Shown: positions 7,374 to 14,339 of the stretch, in pieces
How positions within the stretch are numbered: the first letter of the stretch is position 1
How the letters are laid out: each line of letters opens with the position of its first letter
Assembly: GCA_903884945.1 (NCBI GenBank)
Contig: CAISGR010000116.1
Location: forward strand, 1-34,870
DNA: 34,870 nt
Direction: 5' to 3'
From: an uncultured bacterium
GTDB lineage: Bacteria > Pseudomonadota > Alphaproteobacteria > Sphingomonadales > Sphingomonadaceae
The notes under the pieces: model-generated
Database searches by the model: none
The model's input: the letters and a program-made list of their open reading frames with translations, nothing else
What the model was told of the DNA's origin: nothing
Position numbers and translations under genes: made by a program

Positions 7374-7387
7374 AGTCGACGGGTAAC
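7360..7387 (-). promoter_or_regulatory. Putative ECF-sigma promoter facing traR
   Basis: On the minus strand GTTACCC (7387-7381) is followed after 18 nt by GTC (7362-7360). It resembles the three plus-strand elements of this locus, which have 17-nt spacers. It overlaps the lux box, so TraR and the ECF holoenzyme could compete or cooperate here. The single-base difference in spacing is a reason for caution. Confidence 0.4.
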
Positions 7388-7420
7388 ATCCTGGTCGATC
7401 CATTTCGGCAAGTTCGATGC

Positions 7421-7447
7421 GTTACCCGAAAGCGCGATCTACCGGTC
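7421..7447 (+). promoter_or_regulatory. Putative ECF-sigma promoter 1 upstream of fecI
   Basis: GTTACCC at 7421-7427, a 17-nt spacer, then GTC at 7445-7447. The same heptamer, spacer and GTC occur at 7528-7554 and 9134-9160. This copy lies about 155 bp before fecI. Confidence 0.5.
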
Positions 7448-7518
7448 CAGCATCCGGGAGCGGCCTCCCCCGTGAAGGGCACCTGCTGTTCCCATTGGAG
7501 AAAATTTCTGCGTCGGCA

Positions 7519-7541
7519 CAGAAACGCGTTACCCGTTTCTG
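7519..7541. promoter_or_regulatory. Perfect inverted repeat over the fecI promoter
   Basis: CAGAAACG-cgttacc-CGTTTCTG has 8-bp arms and a 7-nt centre. The centre and right arm cover the GTTACCC element of promoter 2. The geometry suits a dimeric DNA-binding protein that would occlude or modulate fecI transcription. No repressor gene lies within the fec block itself. Confidence 0.5.
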
Positions 7542-7554
7542 GGATTTGCTTGTC
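7528..7554 (+). promoter_or_regulatory. Putative ECF-sigma promoter 2 upstream of fecI
   Basis: GTTACCC at 7528-7534, 17-nt spacer, GTC at 7552-7554. Transcription would start near 7560, about 40 nt before fecI, which suits a proximal promoter and autoactivation by the encoded sigma factor. Confidence 0.6.
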
Positions 7555-7601
7555 TCTCCTCCTCGGACAAGTGTGACGCGAGGACTGCTCCGACGGACAA
7601 G

Positions 7602-8174
7602 ATGGTCGAAGACGACGTGCTCAATGCCTGGTTCGTGCGAGAGGTGCTCCCTCTCGAGCGGGCATTGACGGCCTATGTACGGCGGAACTGGAGAGTGGCG
7701 GAAGACGTGTTCGAACTGCGGCAGGACATCTACGAGCATGCGCTCATCGGCGCGCGGCGCGAGCTGCCGGCCAATACCCGTGCTTACATGTACACGCTGG
7801 CTCGCAATCACCTCATCAATCAGGCCAAGCGCGCCCAGATCGTGTCGTTCGAGATCGTCGCCGACCTCGACAACGAAATCATGGACTTCGACATGTTCGA
7901 GGCCGAGCGCGCGCTTACCGCGCGCGACGAGCTGCGCCACGCTAGGGCTGGGATCGACAAGCTGCCGCCGCGCTGCCGGGAGGTGATGCGGCTGCGCAAG
8001 CTCGACGGAATGTCGACGCACGAGGCGGCGCAAGAGCTTGGCGTCTCCACCGAGACAGTTCGCCAGCAGCTCAAATACGGGATGAAGGCGCTGATCGATC
8101 ATATGATCGGCGGCAGCGGCAAGATCGTGCGGCCGAAATTCGGCAGGCGTGCGTCCGAGGAGACGCAGTCATGA
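7602..8174 (+). CDS. fecI: ECF RNA polymerase sigma factor, FecI type
   Basis: The 190-aa protein has the two ECF domains. Region 2 is at about residues 15-90 ('VAEDVFELRQDIYEHAL', 'ANTRAYMYTLARNHLINQAKR'). Region 4 is at about 120-175 ('GIDKLPPRCREVMRLRKLDGMSTHEAAQELGVSTETVRQQLKYGMKAL'). In FecI systems the sigma factor is released or activated when a ligand-loaded outer-membrane receptor signals through FecR. The gene overlaps fecR by 4 bp (ATGA), and the promoter elements upstream match the one before the receptor gene. These three genes plus a lasso isopeptidase form the arrangement known from sphingomonad and Caulobacter-type lasso peptide loci. Confidence 0.93.
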   Translation: MVEDDVLNAWFVREVLPLERALTAYVRRNWRVAEDVFELRQDIYEHALIGARRELPANTRAYMYTLARNHLINQAKRAQIVSFEIVADLDNEIMDFDMFEAERALTARDELRHARAGIDKLPPRCREVMRLRKLDGMSTHEAAQELGVSTETVRQQLKYGMKALIDHMIGGSGKIVRPKFGRRASEETQS

Positions 8175-9130
8175 CCCGCCATCAGGTGATTGAGGATCAG
8201 GCGCTCGACTGGGTGATCCGGCGCGATGAACCGAATTGGTCCGACGGCGACCAGGCTGAACTGGACGGTTGGCTCGCCGAATCGATGGCCCATCGGGCGG
8301 CCTGGCTGCGCGCGGAGCATGGCTGGGCACAAGCGGATCGGGTCCGGTCGCTCGGCGACTGGGGCGATCTTCCGAGCGACGGCTATCGCAGGCGCGGGTG
8401 GTTGCCGGCGGCGATCGCGGCGAGCCTGCTGCTGGCCGTTGGCATCGGCGGCTATTCGCTCGTGCCGCAATGGTGGAACGAGCCGGAAGCGCAGGAGGCG
8501 CGATTCGACACACCGGTCGGTGGTCGCAAGATCATCGCATTGGCAGACGGTAGCAGGATCGAGCTGAACACGCAGTCGGTGGTGCGCGCGGCTGTATATG
8601 AGAAGAGCCGCGACGTTTGGCTGGATTCCGGCGAGGCCTATTTCGAGGTCAAGCATCGCGATGGCGAACCGTTCGTGGTCCATGCGGGCAGGCAGACTGT
8701 CACCGTTCTCGGCACGAAGTTCTCGGTGCGGCGGGACGGCGACAAGGTCACCGTGAACGTTGTTGAAGGCCGCGTCCGGGTGGACGATGGCCAAGTCCGC
8801 AACGCCAGTGCGGCAATCATTACAGCGGGCGACACGGCGATCGCGCGGGGCGGCTCGACATTGATCGCGCCGAAATCGGAAGAGCGCGTCGAAAGCGCGC
8901 TGGCTTGGCGCGATGGCATGCTGAACTTTGACCTGATTCCGCTGTCTGAGGTCGCTGCCGAATTTAATCGCTACAATCACACGCAGCTGGAGGTCGATCC
9001 GTCGGTCGCTAACATCCCGATCGGCGGGAGCTTCCAGGCCTCCAACGTCGACGCGTTCGCACGGCTGCTGCAGGACGCCTACAGGCTGAAGGTCGAGCGG
9101 AATGGCGAGCAGGTCAAAATCTCGAGCTGA
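8171..9130 (+). CDS. fecR: FecR-family anti-sigma factor / signal transducer
   Basis: The 319-aa inner-membrane protein has a cytoplasmic DUF4880-type N-terminus (about 10-60, 'LDWVIRRDEPNWSDGDQAELDGWL', with conserved Trp residues). One membrane segment follows at about 77-98. The periplasmic FecR domain is at about 110-210 ('ALADGSRIELNTQSVV', 'GEAYFEVKHRDGEPFVVHAG', 'VLGTKFSVRRDGDKVTVNVVEGRVRV'). The C-terminal region at about 240-319 has STN-like form ('LIPLSEVAAEFNRYNHTQLEV', 'SNVDAFARLL'). It should hold the sigma factor inactive and receive the signal from the STN domain of the receptor encoded next. Confidence 0.93.
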   Translation: MTRHQVIEDQALDWVIRRDEPNWSDGDQAELDGWLAESMAHRAAWLRAEHGWAQADRVRSLGDWGDLPSDGYRRRGWLPAAIAASLLLAVGIGGYSLVPQWWNEPEAQEARFDTPVGGRKIIALADGSRIELNTQSVVRAAVYEKSRDVWLDSGEAYFEVKHRDGEPFVVHAGRQTVTVLGTKFSVRRDGDKVTVNVVEGRVRVDDGQVRNASAAIITAGDTAIARGGSTLIAPKSEERVESALAWRDGMLNFDLIPLSEVAAEFNRYNHTQLEVDPSVANIPIGGSFQASNVDAFARLLQDAYRLKVERNGEQVKISS

Positions 9131-9133
9131 TAT

Positions 9134-9160
9134 GTTACCCTTTTATGTCGGCGGATTGTC
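9134..9160 (+). promoter_or_regulatory. Putative ECF-sigma promoter of the TonB receptor gene
   Basis: GTTACCC (9134-9140), 17-nt spacer, GTC (9158-9160), identical in layout to the elements before fecI. Transcription would begin near 9167. This excludes the upstream start at 9145 for the receptor and supports the ATG at 9205. Confidence 0.65.
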
Positions 9161-9204
9161 GCGCATTCCGAGGGGCTAGAAATATGCCCCAAGAAGGGGG
9201 CATC

Positions 9205-11790
9205 ATGATCCGGACACTGGCAACAGCACTCGCAACCACCACTTGCCTCGTGGCACTCGCCACGCCCGCGGCGGCGCAGACGCGTGAATTCAATGTATCG
9301 GCCGGCTCGCTCAGGGCTGCGCTCGATACATTCGCGCGCCAGTCCGGCCGTCAGGTGATCTATCGCGGAGACGAGGTACGATCGGTAAAGTCGCCAGGTG
9401 TGCGCGGGGCGCGCACTGCCGAAGATGCGCTCGAAGCCTTGCTCTCGGGCACCGGGTTCGCGGCCAAGAGGGATTCGTCCGGCGCATTTGCGGTGGTGAA
9501 GGTGGGAAACGCAGCCACCGCTGAAATAGCCTCCTCACGAGACGAAGCCGCCACCGGAAACGCCGCGGCAGATGGCGAGACCGGAGATATCGTTGTCACG
9601 GGAACGCGCATCGCCGGCGCTTCACCTGCTTCGCAGGTTATAGACGTTACGCATGCACAGATGCTCGAAGCAGGCCAACGGGACCTAGGCGAGGTCGTTC
9701 GTAGCCTGCCGTTGAATTTCGGCGGGGGACAAAATCCGGGAGTGCTGCAAGGCGCGTCGACGGCGGCGATCGCGAACCAGAATATCAGCAACAGTTCGTC
9801 GATCAATCTCAGGGGACTCGGGCCGGACGCGACACTGACGCTGATTAATGGCCGTCGGCTGTCTTACGACTCTTTTGGACAGGCCGTAGATATTTCAACC
9901 ATTCCGCTGGCGGCCGTCGAGAGTATCCAGATAGTTCCGGACGGCGCCTCGGCGCTTTATGGCTCGGATGCAGTGGCCGGCGTCGCAAACATATTACTAA
10001 AACGCGACTTTGAGGGTCTGGAGACGTCGGTACGTCTTGGTGGCGCAACAGACGGCGGAGGCTTTCAGCAACAATATGATGCCACTTCAGGAGCGCGTTG
10101 GGGAAACGGCGGATTCCTGATCAGCGGGCAATATTACAACCAGGACGCAATTATGAGTTCGCAGCGGAGCTATACAGAAGCCCTGCCGCGCCCTGCAGAC
10201 CTGTATCCGTCCTCAAAACAATATAGCGCCCTAATAACGGCACATCAGGATGTCGGCTCTTTCGTTACAATCGGGATCGACGCCTTATACGGCAATCGCT
10301 CTTCGTTTCAGCGAGTTTCGCCTGCATCTCTTACCACGATACAAGACTCGAGACCGCTCAGCAAAAGCTATACGATCGCTCCCAGCGTGACGCTACATCT
10401 TCCCGCCAATTGGACGGCGAGCGCGAACGGCATCTTTGGATCCAATAACTCCTACTACCGATCTGGAACGACAAACAGTATTGCCGGCACGAGGACCGTC
10501 GCAACGGGGTGTTACTGCAACGACGCCAAGGGGGCCGAGATAACTGCGGAAGGGCCCTTGTTTGAGCTGCCCGGGGGCACCGCGCGCTTGGCACTAGGCG
10601 GCGGTTATCGTGAGAACACATTTTTTGCAATTTCCGACAGCAGCGATAGCCGTCAGGGAGGGTCGCGCTCTAGCTACTATAGTTATGGCGAAATCAACTT
10701 GCCGCTGGTCTCCAAGGCGAACGACATTCCTGGTTTGGCAAGTCTGACCTTTTCAGGCGCAGTGCGATACGAGCGTTATCGTGATCTTGGTGGTGTTTTC
10801 ACCCCGAAAATTGGTGCAATCTATTCGCCTGTTGAGGGCGTCGACATAAAAGGAACGTGGGGGCGGTCTTTTAAGACCCCGACGCTTCTCCAGCAGCACC
10901 AGACGAGTTATCTCTATCTGTTTCCGGCCAACGCTATCGGTGGCACCGGATATCCTGCGACGGCCACGGTGTTGATACCATTTGGTGGCAACCCTTCGCT
11001 CAAGCCCGAACGTGCGGAAAGCTGGTCGACCACGCTCGACGTGCACCCCGTTGTCCTTGAGGGCTTTCGCGCGTCGCTCAGCTATTTCCATATCGACTAT
11101 CGCGACCGCGTGGTTCAACCTCTGAATTTGGGGTCGGCACTCAGCAATCCGGCATATGCCGAATTCATCAGCTTCAATCCGGATGCCACGACTCAGGCAA
11201 ACCTGATTGCCAATGCCTCGCAGTTTTTGAATTTTGCGGGCACCTACAATCCCAACAACGTGGTTGCGGTAGCGAGCGATCTCTACACCAATGTCACTCG
11301 TCAAATAATTCATGGAATTGATCTCTCTTCTAATTACCGCTTCTCCTTTGCGTCTGGATCGATGAACTTGTCTGCAATGGCAAGTTGGCTCACGAGCAGA
11401 CAGCTGAATAGCGCTACGGCGCCGGTTATCCAGCTTGCAGGCTATTTCTACAATCCACCGCACTTTCGTGCGCGGGGTGGCGCGACCTGGTCAGACAAGC
11501 GTGTTACGGCCGCCGCGTTCCTCAATTATATCGGCGGTGTTCGGGACGACCGATCAGTCCAGCCCGTCGATGGCGAGTCGATGACAACTATAGACGCCAC
11601 GCTCTCCTATCGCTTCGGAGACGATATTACCTCAAGGCGCAACCTCGTTGTGACACTTTCTATACAGAATCTGACTAACGAGGCTCCGCCGTATCTGAGA
11701 CCTGCGGCCACAAACATCGCTCCATACGACTCGACAAACTATTCATCGACTGGTCGGTTCATATCAGTCGCTGTGACCAGACATTGGTGA
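9205..11790 (+). CDS. TonB-dependent transducer/receptor with STN domain (probable lasso peptide importer)
   Basis: The protein has 861 residues from the ATG at 9205, which follows AAGGGGG. A signal peptide (about 1-25, ending PAAAQ) is followed by a secretin/TonB N-terminal (STN) domain at about 29-99, which talks to FecR. A TonB-box-like DIVVTGTR follows at 128-135, then a plug domain ('LGEVVRSLPLNFGG', 'INLRGLGPDATLTLINGRR', 'DGASALYGSDAVAGVANILLK') and a 22-strand-type barrel ending in aromatic Trp. The barrel contains 'KGTWGRSFKTPTL' and 'NPSLKPERAESWSTTLD'. Next to an AtxE2-like isopeptidase, its likely ligand is a lasso peptide rather than an iron chelate. The ligand itself is inferred. 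Base composition is lower in GC than the trb genes. Confidence 0.93.
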   Translation: MIRTLATALATTTCLVALATPAAAQTREFNVSAGSLRAALDTFARQSGRQVIYRGDEVRSVKSPGVRGARTAEDALEALLSGTGFAAKRDSSGAFAVVKVGNAATAEIASSRDEAATGNAAADGETGDIVVTGTRIAGASPASQVIDVTHAQMLEAGQRDLGEVVRSLPLNFGGGQNPGVLQGASTAAIANQNISNSSSINLRGLGPDATLTLINGRRLSYDSFGQAVDISTIPLAAVESIQIVPDGASALYGSDAVAGVANILLKRDFEGLETSVRLGGATDGGGFQQQYDATSGARWGNGGFLISGQYYNQDAIMSSQRSYTEALPRPADLYPSSKQYSALITAHQDVGSFVTIGIDALYGNRSSFQRVSPASLTTIQDSRPLSKSYTIAPSVTLHLPANWTASANGIFGSNNSYYRSGTTNSIAGTRTVATGCYCNDAKGAEITAEGPLFELPGGTARLALGGGYRENTFFAISDSSDSRQGGSRSSYYSYGEINLPLVSKANDIPGLASLTFSGAVRYERYRDLGGVFTPKIGAIYSPVEGVDIKGTWGRSFKTPTLLQQHQTSYLYLFPANAIGGTGYPATATVLIPFGGNPSLKPERAESWSTTLDVHPVVLEGFRASLSYFHIDYRDRVVQPLNLGSALSNPAYAEFISFNPDATTQANLIANASQFLNFAGTYNPNNVVAVASDLYTNVTRQIIHGIDLSSNYRFSFASGSMNLSAMASWLTSRQLNSATAPVIQLAGYFYNPPHFRARGGATWSDKRVTAAAFLNYIGGVRDDRSVQPVDGESMTTIDATLSYRFGDDITSRRNLVVTLSIQNLTNEAPPYLRPAATNIAPYDSTNYSSTGRFISVAVTRHW

Positions 11791-11972
11791 TGGGCGGGTT
11801 GGCAAAGCTCTTCCCTCATAGCTCAGAGCACCAATGGGACATGCTTTACGGGTGTTCGAGAGAACATACCAATCTTATCGAATTTAGTCGCGATGACGTT
11901 GCAGGGATCGATGTATTACCGGGTATGATCTACTTGCCGCTTATCTACACAATTAAGCTCAGAGCAAACTAG
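11790..11972 (+). CDS. Possible small translationally coupled protein (60 aa)
   Basis: An open frame fills the gap between the receptor and isopeptidase genes. Its ATG overlaps the receptor stop (TGATG at 11788-11792) and its stop ends 2 nt before the isopeptidase start. The translation (MGGLAKLFPH...) resembles no family I know and has no signal peptide or lasso leader features. It may be a leader or coupling peptide, or simply an open gap. It is unlikely to be a lasso precursor because I see no leader Thr at the penultimate position followed by a Gly-led core. Confidence 0.25.
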   Translation: MGGLAKLFPHSSEHQWDMLYGCSREHTNLIEFSRDDVAGIDVLPGMIYLPLIYTIKLRAN

Positions 11973-11974
11973 CG

Positions 11975-14035
11975 ATGCGATTCTCTTCGATTGTTACTGC
12001 CGTGTTGGCACTAGTGGCCCCGCTCACTTCGGCTCACGCGGCAGACGCCTGCCGAGGCCTCGACTGGCGGCAGGGCTTACAACCTATAGCGAAGCGCACA
12101 CTGACTGCGGGGGACCTTGTCCGCTTGCGCGACATTGGACCAACCGGAGACGACAATCCACCTTCGCATATAATGGCGATTTCACCCGATGGGAAATGGC
12201 TCGCTTTTCAGCTTCGCCAAGCCGATCCAGATGCCAATCGCTATTGCTTGGCAATGATTATCCAGCCACTCGACAATCGGGAAAGTGCCCGTTTCGTCGA
12301 TACGGGCGGCGACTTCGCGCTGGCGCCGGACGGCGTTCCAACAGTGCCGGTTACCGCCATCGGCATCGCTGCGGTCGTCACGCCGCGCTGGTCGCCCGAT
12401 AGCACCTGGTTTGCTTTTCTGAAACGCGTTGATGGCGTCAATCAAGTTTGGCGTGCGGCACTGGTTGCGGGCCAGAGTCGCGCGGTCACTCCGAAAAACC
12501 TGAACGTTGAGGATTTCCGTGTTGTTGGAGCGGGACGGATTGTAGTGCGACTCACGGGGGTTGCAGCCACGCCTAACGACGAAAGTCTAGTTGGGTATCA
12601 CTATGATGAACGATTCGTGCCAATGCGGTCGAGCATCCCGATCGTTCCGAAAGCCGTAGCACGGTACGTCTCGTTTGACGTGGCAACAGGTGTCCAGCGT
12701 GACGCCGATTCTGCTGAGGTCGCGCTCTTCGAGCCTCGCGGTACGTCCGACGACTCACTTTTCGGACAACGTTGCAATTTCTCCCGATCCGCTCGGGGCA
12801 GTGGCCTCTTGTCCCCAACCCAAATCGATATGAGGTGCCGTGGGGCGCCAACCATCTCTTGTCGAGCCGAAGCTTGCGAGAACAGCTACGGACCCGTCTG
12901 GACGGCTGGGAAAGACGTCCGCTTCCTGCGACGCGAAGGTTGGGCGCGGATGACCTCCGCCATCTATCAATGGACACCTGGAACGGACCGCCTCCAGCGC
13001 CTCTACGCAACTGACGACGTGCTGGCCGACTGTCAGCCGGCCCGTTCGGACGAGTTGATCTGTCTGCGCGAGACGTCGCTGCGCCCGCGACACCTTGTAG
13101 CGATCGACCTAACGCGCGGGCATGTGCGTGAAATTCTCAACCCGAATCCTGAATTCGAACATTTGGCGTTAGGTGGAGTCGAGCGGATCAAGCTGAAGAG
13201 CAGCTTCGGTATTCCGGCATTTGCTGACGTCGTCCTTCCCACCGATTACCGGCCCGGCCAGCGCTATCCATTGGTTGTTGTGCAATACCAGACACGGGGC
13301 TTTCTACGCGGCGGAATAGGTGACGAATTTCCTATTCAGCTTTTCGCCAACAACGGCTTTGCGGTGCTAAGTATCCAACGCCCGGCACCCGCTGGTGGCG
13401 TCGAAGACGCAACCGACGCCATCGACATTGATCGTCGAAACCTCGTAGGGTTTGCAGACCGCCGCAACGTCCTCTCAGTCATAGAGACGGGCGTAGACAC
13501 GCTGATCGCGCGCGGCATTGTCGATCCCGTTTCGGTCGGCATAACTGGCTTAAGCGATGGGTCTTCTACGGTCCAATTCGCGTCGCTCAACAGCAGCAAG
13601 TTTGCCGCAGGAATTGTGAGCGGATGCTGCTGGGAGCCCGCACAAGACGCTTGGGTCGGGCCAGCCTTTGCTAAGCGCTTCGACGCTATCGGCTGGCCAA
13701 ACCTAATCGCCAATGCACCTTCGTTCTGGGCGCGCATGTCGCTTATAGCGAACGCAGAGCATGTGCGGTTTCCGCTACTGTTCCAAGCCGCCGACGACGA
13801 GTTTCGGGCTGCAGTAGAAAGTGTAACGGCGCTCCGCGAAGCCGGAAAGCCTGCCGACCTTTTCGTCTTTCCTGACGAATATCACATTAAATGGCAGCCG
13901 GCTCACAGACTAGCGGTGTATGAACGTGACCTCGACTGGTTCATGTTTTGGCTTCGCGACCTTGAGCCAAGCGATCCTAGGCGCCGGGCCGAGGTCAAAC
14001 GGTGGATGATGATGAAATCGCCGCCCCTTCACTAG
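11975..14035 (+). CDS. Lasso peptide isopeptidase, AtxE2 type (prolyl-oligopeptidase family, S9)
   Basis: The 686-aa protein has a signal peptide (about 1-22, ending SAHA). An N-terminal beta-propeller contains 'HIMAISPDGKWLAFQLRQADPDANRYCL' and 'VVTPRWSPDSTWFAFLKR'. The C-terminal alpha/beta-hydrolase domain (about 405-660) begins 'ADVVLPTDYRPGQRYPLVVVQY'. The nucleophile is Ser527 in GLSDG, the acid is Asp607 or Asp608 in 'LLFQAADDEF', and the base is His637 in 'FPDEYHIKW'. AtxE2 from Asticcacaulis opens the ring of a lasso peptide by cleaving its isopeptide bond. Length and motif placement agree closely with that enzyme. With the receptor and FecIR, the protein would handle imported lasso peptide in the periplasm. 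No synthetase or precursor genes are in the window. Confidence 0.88.
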   Translation: MRFSSIVTAVLALVAPLTSAHAADACRGLDWRQGLQPIAKRTLTAGDLVRLRDIGPTGDDNPPSHIMAISPDGKWLAFQLRQADPDANRYCLAMIIQPLDNRESARFVDTGGDFALAPDGVPTVPVTAIGIAAVVTPRWSPDSTWFAFLKRVDGVNQVWRAALVAGQSRAVTPKNLNVEDFRVVGAGRIVVRLTGVAATPNDESLVGYHYDERFVPMRSSIPIVPKAVARYVSFDVATGVQRDADSAEVALFEPRGTSDDSLFGQRCNFSRSARGSGLLSPTQIDMRCRGAPTISCRAEACENSYGPVWTAGKDVRFLRREGWARMTSAIYQWTPGTDRLQRLYATDDVLADCQPARSDELICLRETSLRPRHLVAIDLTRGHVREILNPNPEFEHLALGGVERIKLKSSFGIPAFADVVLPTDYRPGQRYPLVVVQYQTRGFLRGGIGDEFPIQLFANNGFAVLSIQRPAPAGGVEDATDAIDIDRRNLVGFADRRNVLSVIETGVDTLIARGIVDPVSVGITGLSDGSSTVQFASLNSSKFAAGIVSGCCWEPAQDAWVGPAFAKRFDAIGWPNLIANAPSFWARMSLIANAEHVRFPLLFQAADDEFRAAVESVTALREAGKPADLFVFPDEYHIKWQPAHRLAVYERDLDWFMFWLRDLEPSDPRRRAEVKRWMMMKSPPLH

Positions 14036-14339
14036 GAGTAAGCCGACGGGGTGATCACAGTGACAGGACCCTCAATGGGGGACGCGGATAACATCAGTCA
14101 TCTTCAAATAGCGAAGCGCTCCAGCTCGGGCACGTCAAGCATGTCCGGCCACCCCATTCCCCCACTGCCGCAGCAACGCGGGCCATCGATATTGTGAGCC
14201 GGAGAGTTGCAGTTCGACGGCTTGGCTGACCCCAAGAAGGTACCCAGTGTCCCCATCAGGTATCTGATCTAACGCCCTAAATTCGGCGACTTTCGAGCCG
14301 GCCCGCGAGTGAGTGACTCGAATGCGGGCGGAGGCTCGC
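14036..14339. other. Intergenic region before the tra/trb operon; possible gene remnant
   Basis: The 304 bp separate the cargo from traG. On the minus strand a protein-like open frame ends at 14135 ('LDQIPDGDTGYLLGVSQAVELQLSGSQYRW'). Another frame ends near 14109 with 'GWPDMLDVPELERF'. Together they might be the decayed 3' end of an older gene cut by the cargo, but I do not recognise it. A short dyad CGAGT-gagtg-ACTCG lies at 14306-14320, just before traG. No lux box was found here. Confidence 0.4.

Larger units (their letters stand above)
7278..7601. other. Divergent regulatory region between traR and fecI
   Basis: This 324-bp non-coding region carries, from left to right, the traR ribosome-binding site and hairpin, a lux-box dyad, a minus-strand GTTACCC-type promoter-like element facing traR, two plus-strand GTTACCC-N17-GTC elements facing fecI, and a 23-bp dyad overlapping the second of these. 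The quorum-sensing and ECF-sigma control regions are therefore joined at this point. Open frames crossing it do not resemble proteins. Confidence 0.75.

Noticed and set aside
7278..7403. Longer N-terminus for traR starting at 7403
   Set aside because: It would translate the lux box and promoter region; the internal ATG at 7277 has a strong Shine-Dalgarno and fits the family start.
7422..8102. 226-aa minus-strand frame across the fecI region
   Set aside because: It is antisense to the ECF sigma gene and contains no known domain.
11791..14339. A lasso precursor peptide gene near the isopeptidase
   Set aside because: Short frames in both intergenic gaps lack a leader with a penultimate Thr and a Gly-led 15-20 residue core with Asp/Glu at ring position 7-9; no cyclase or leader-protease genes are nearby.
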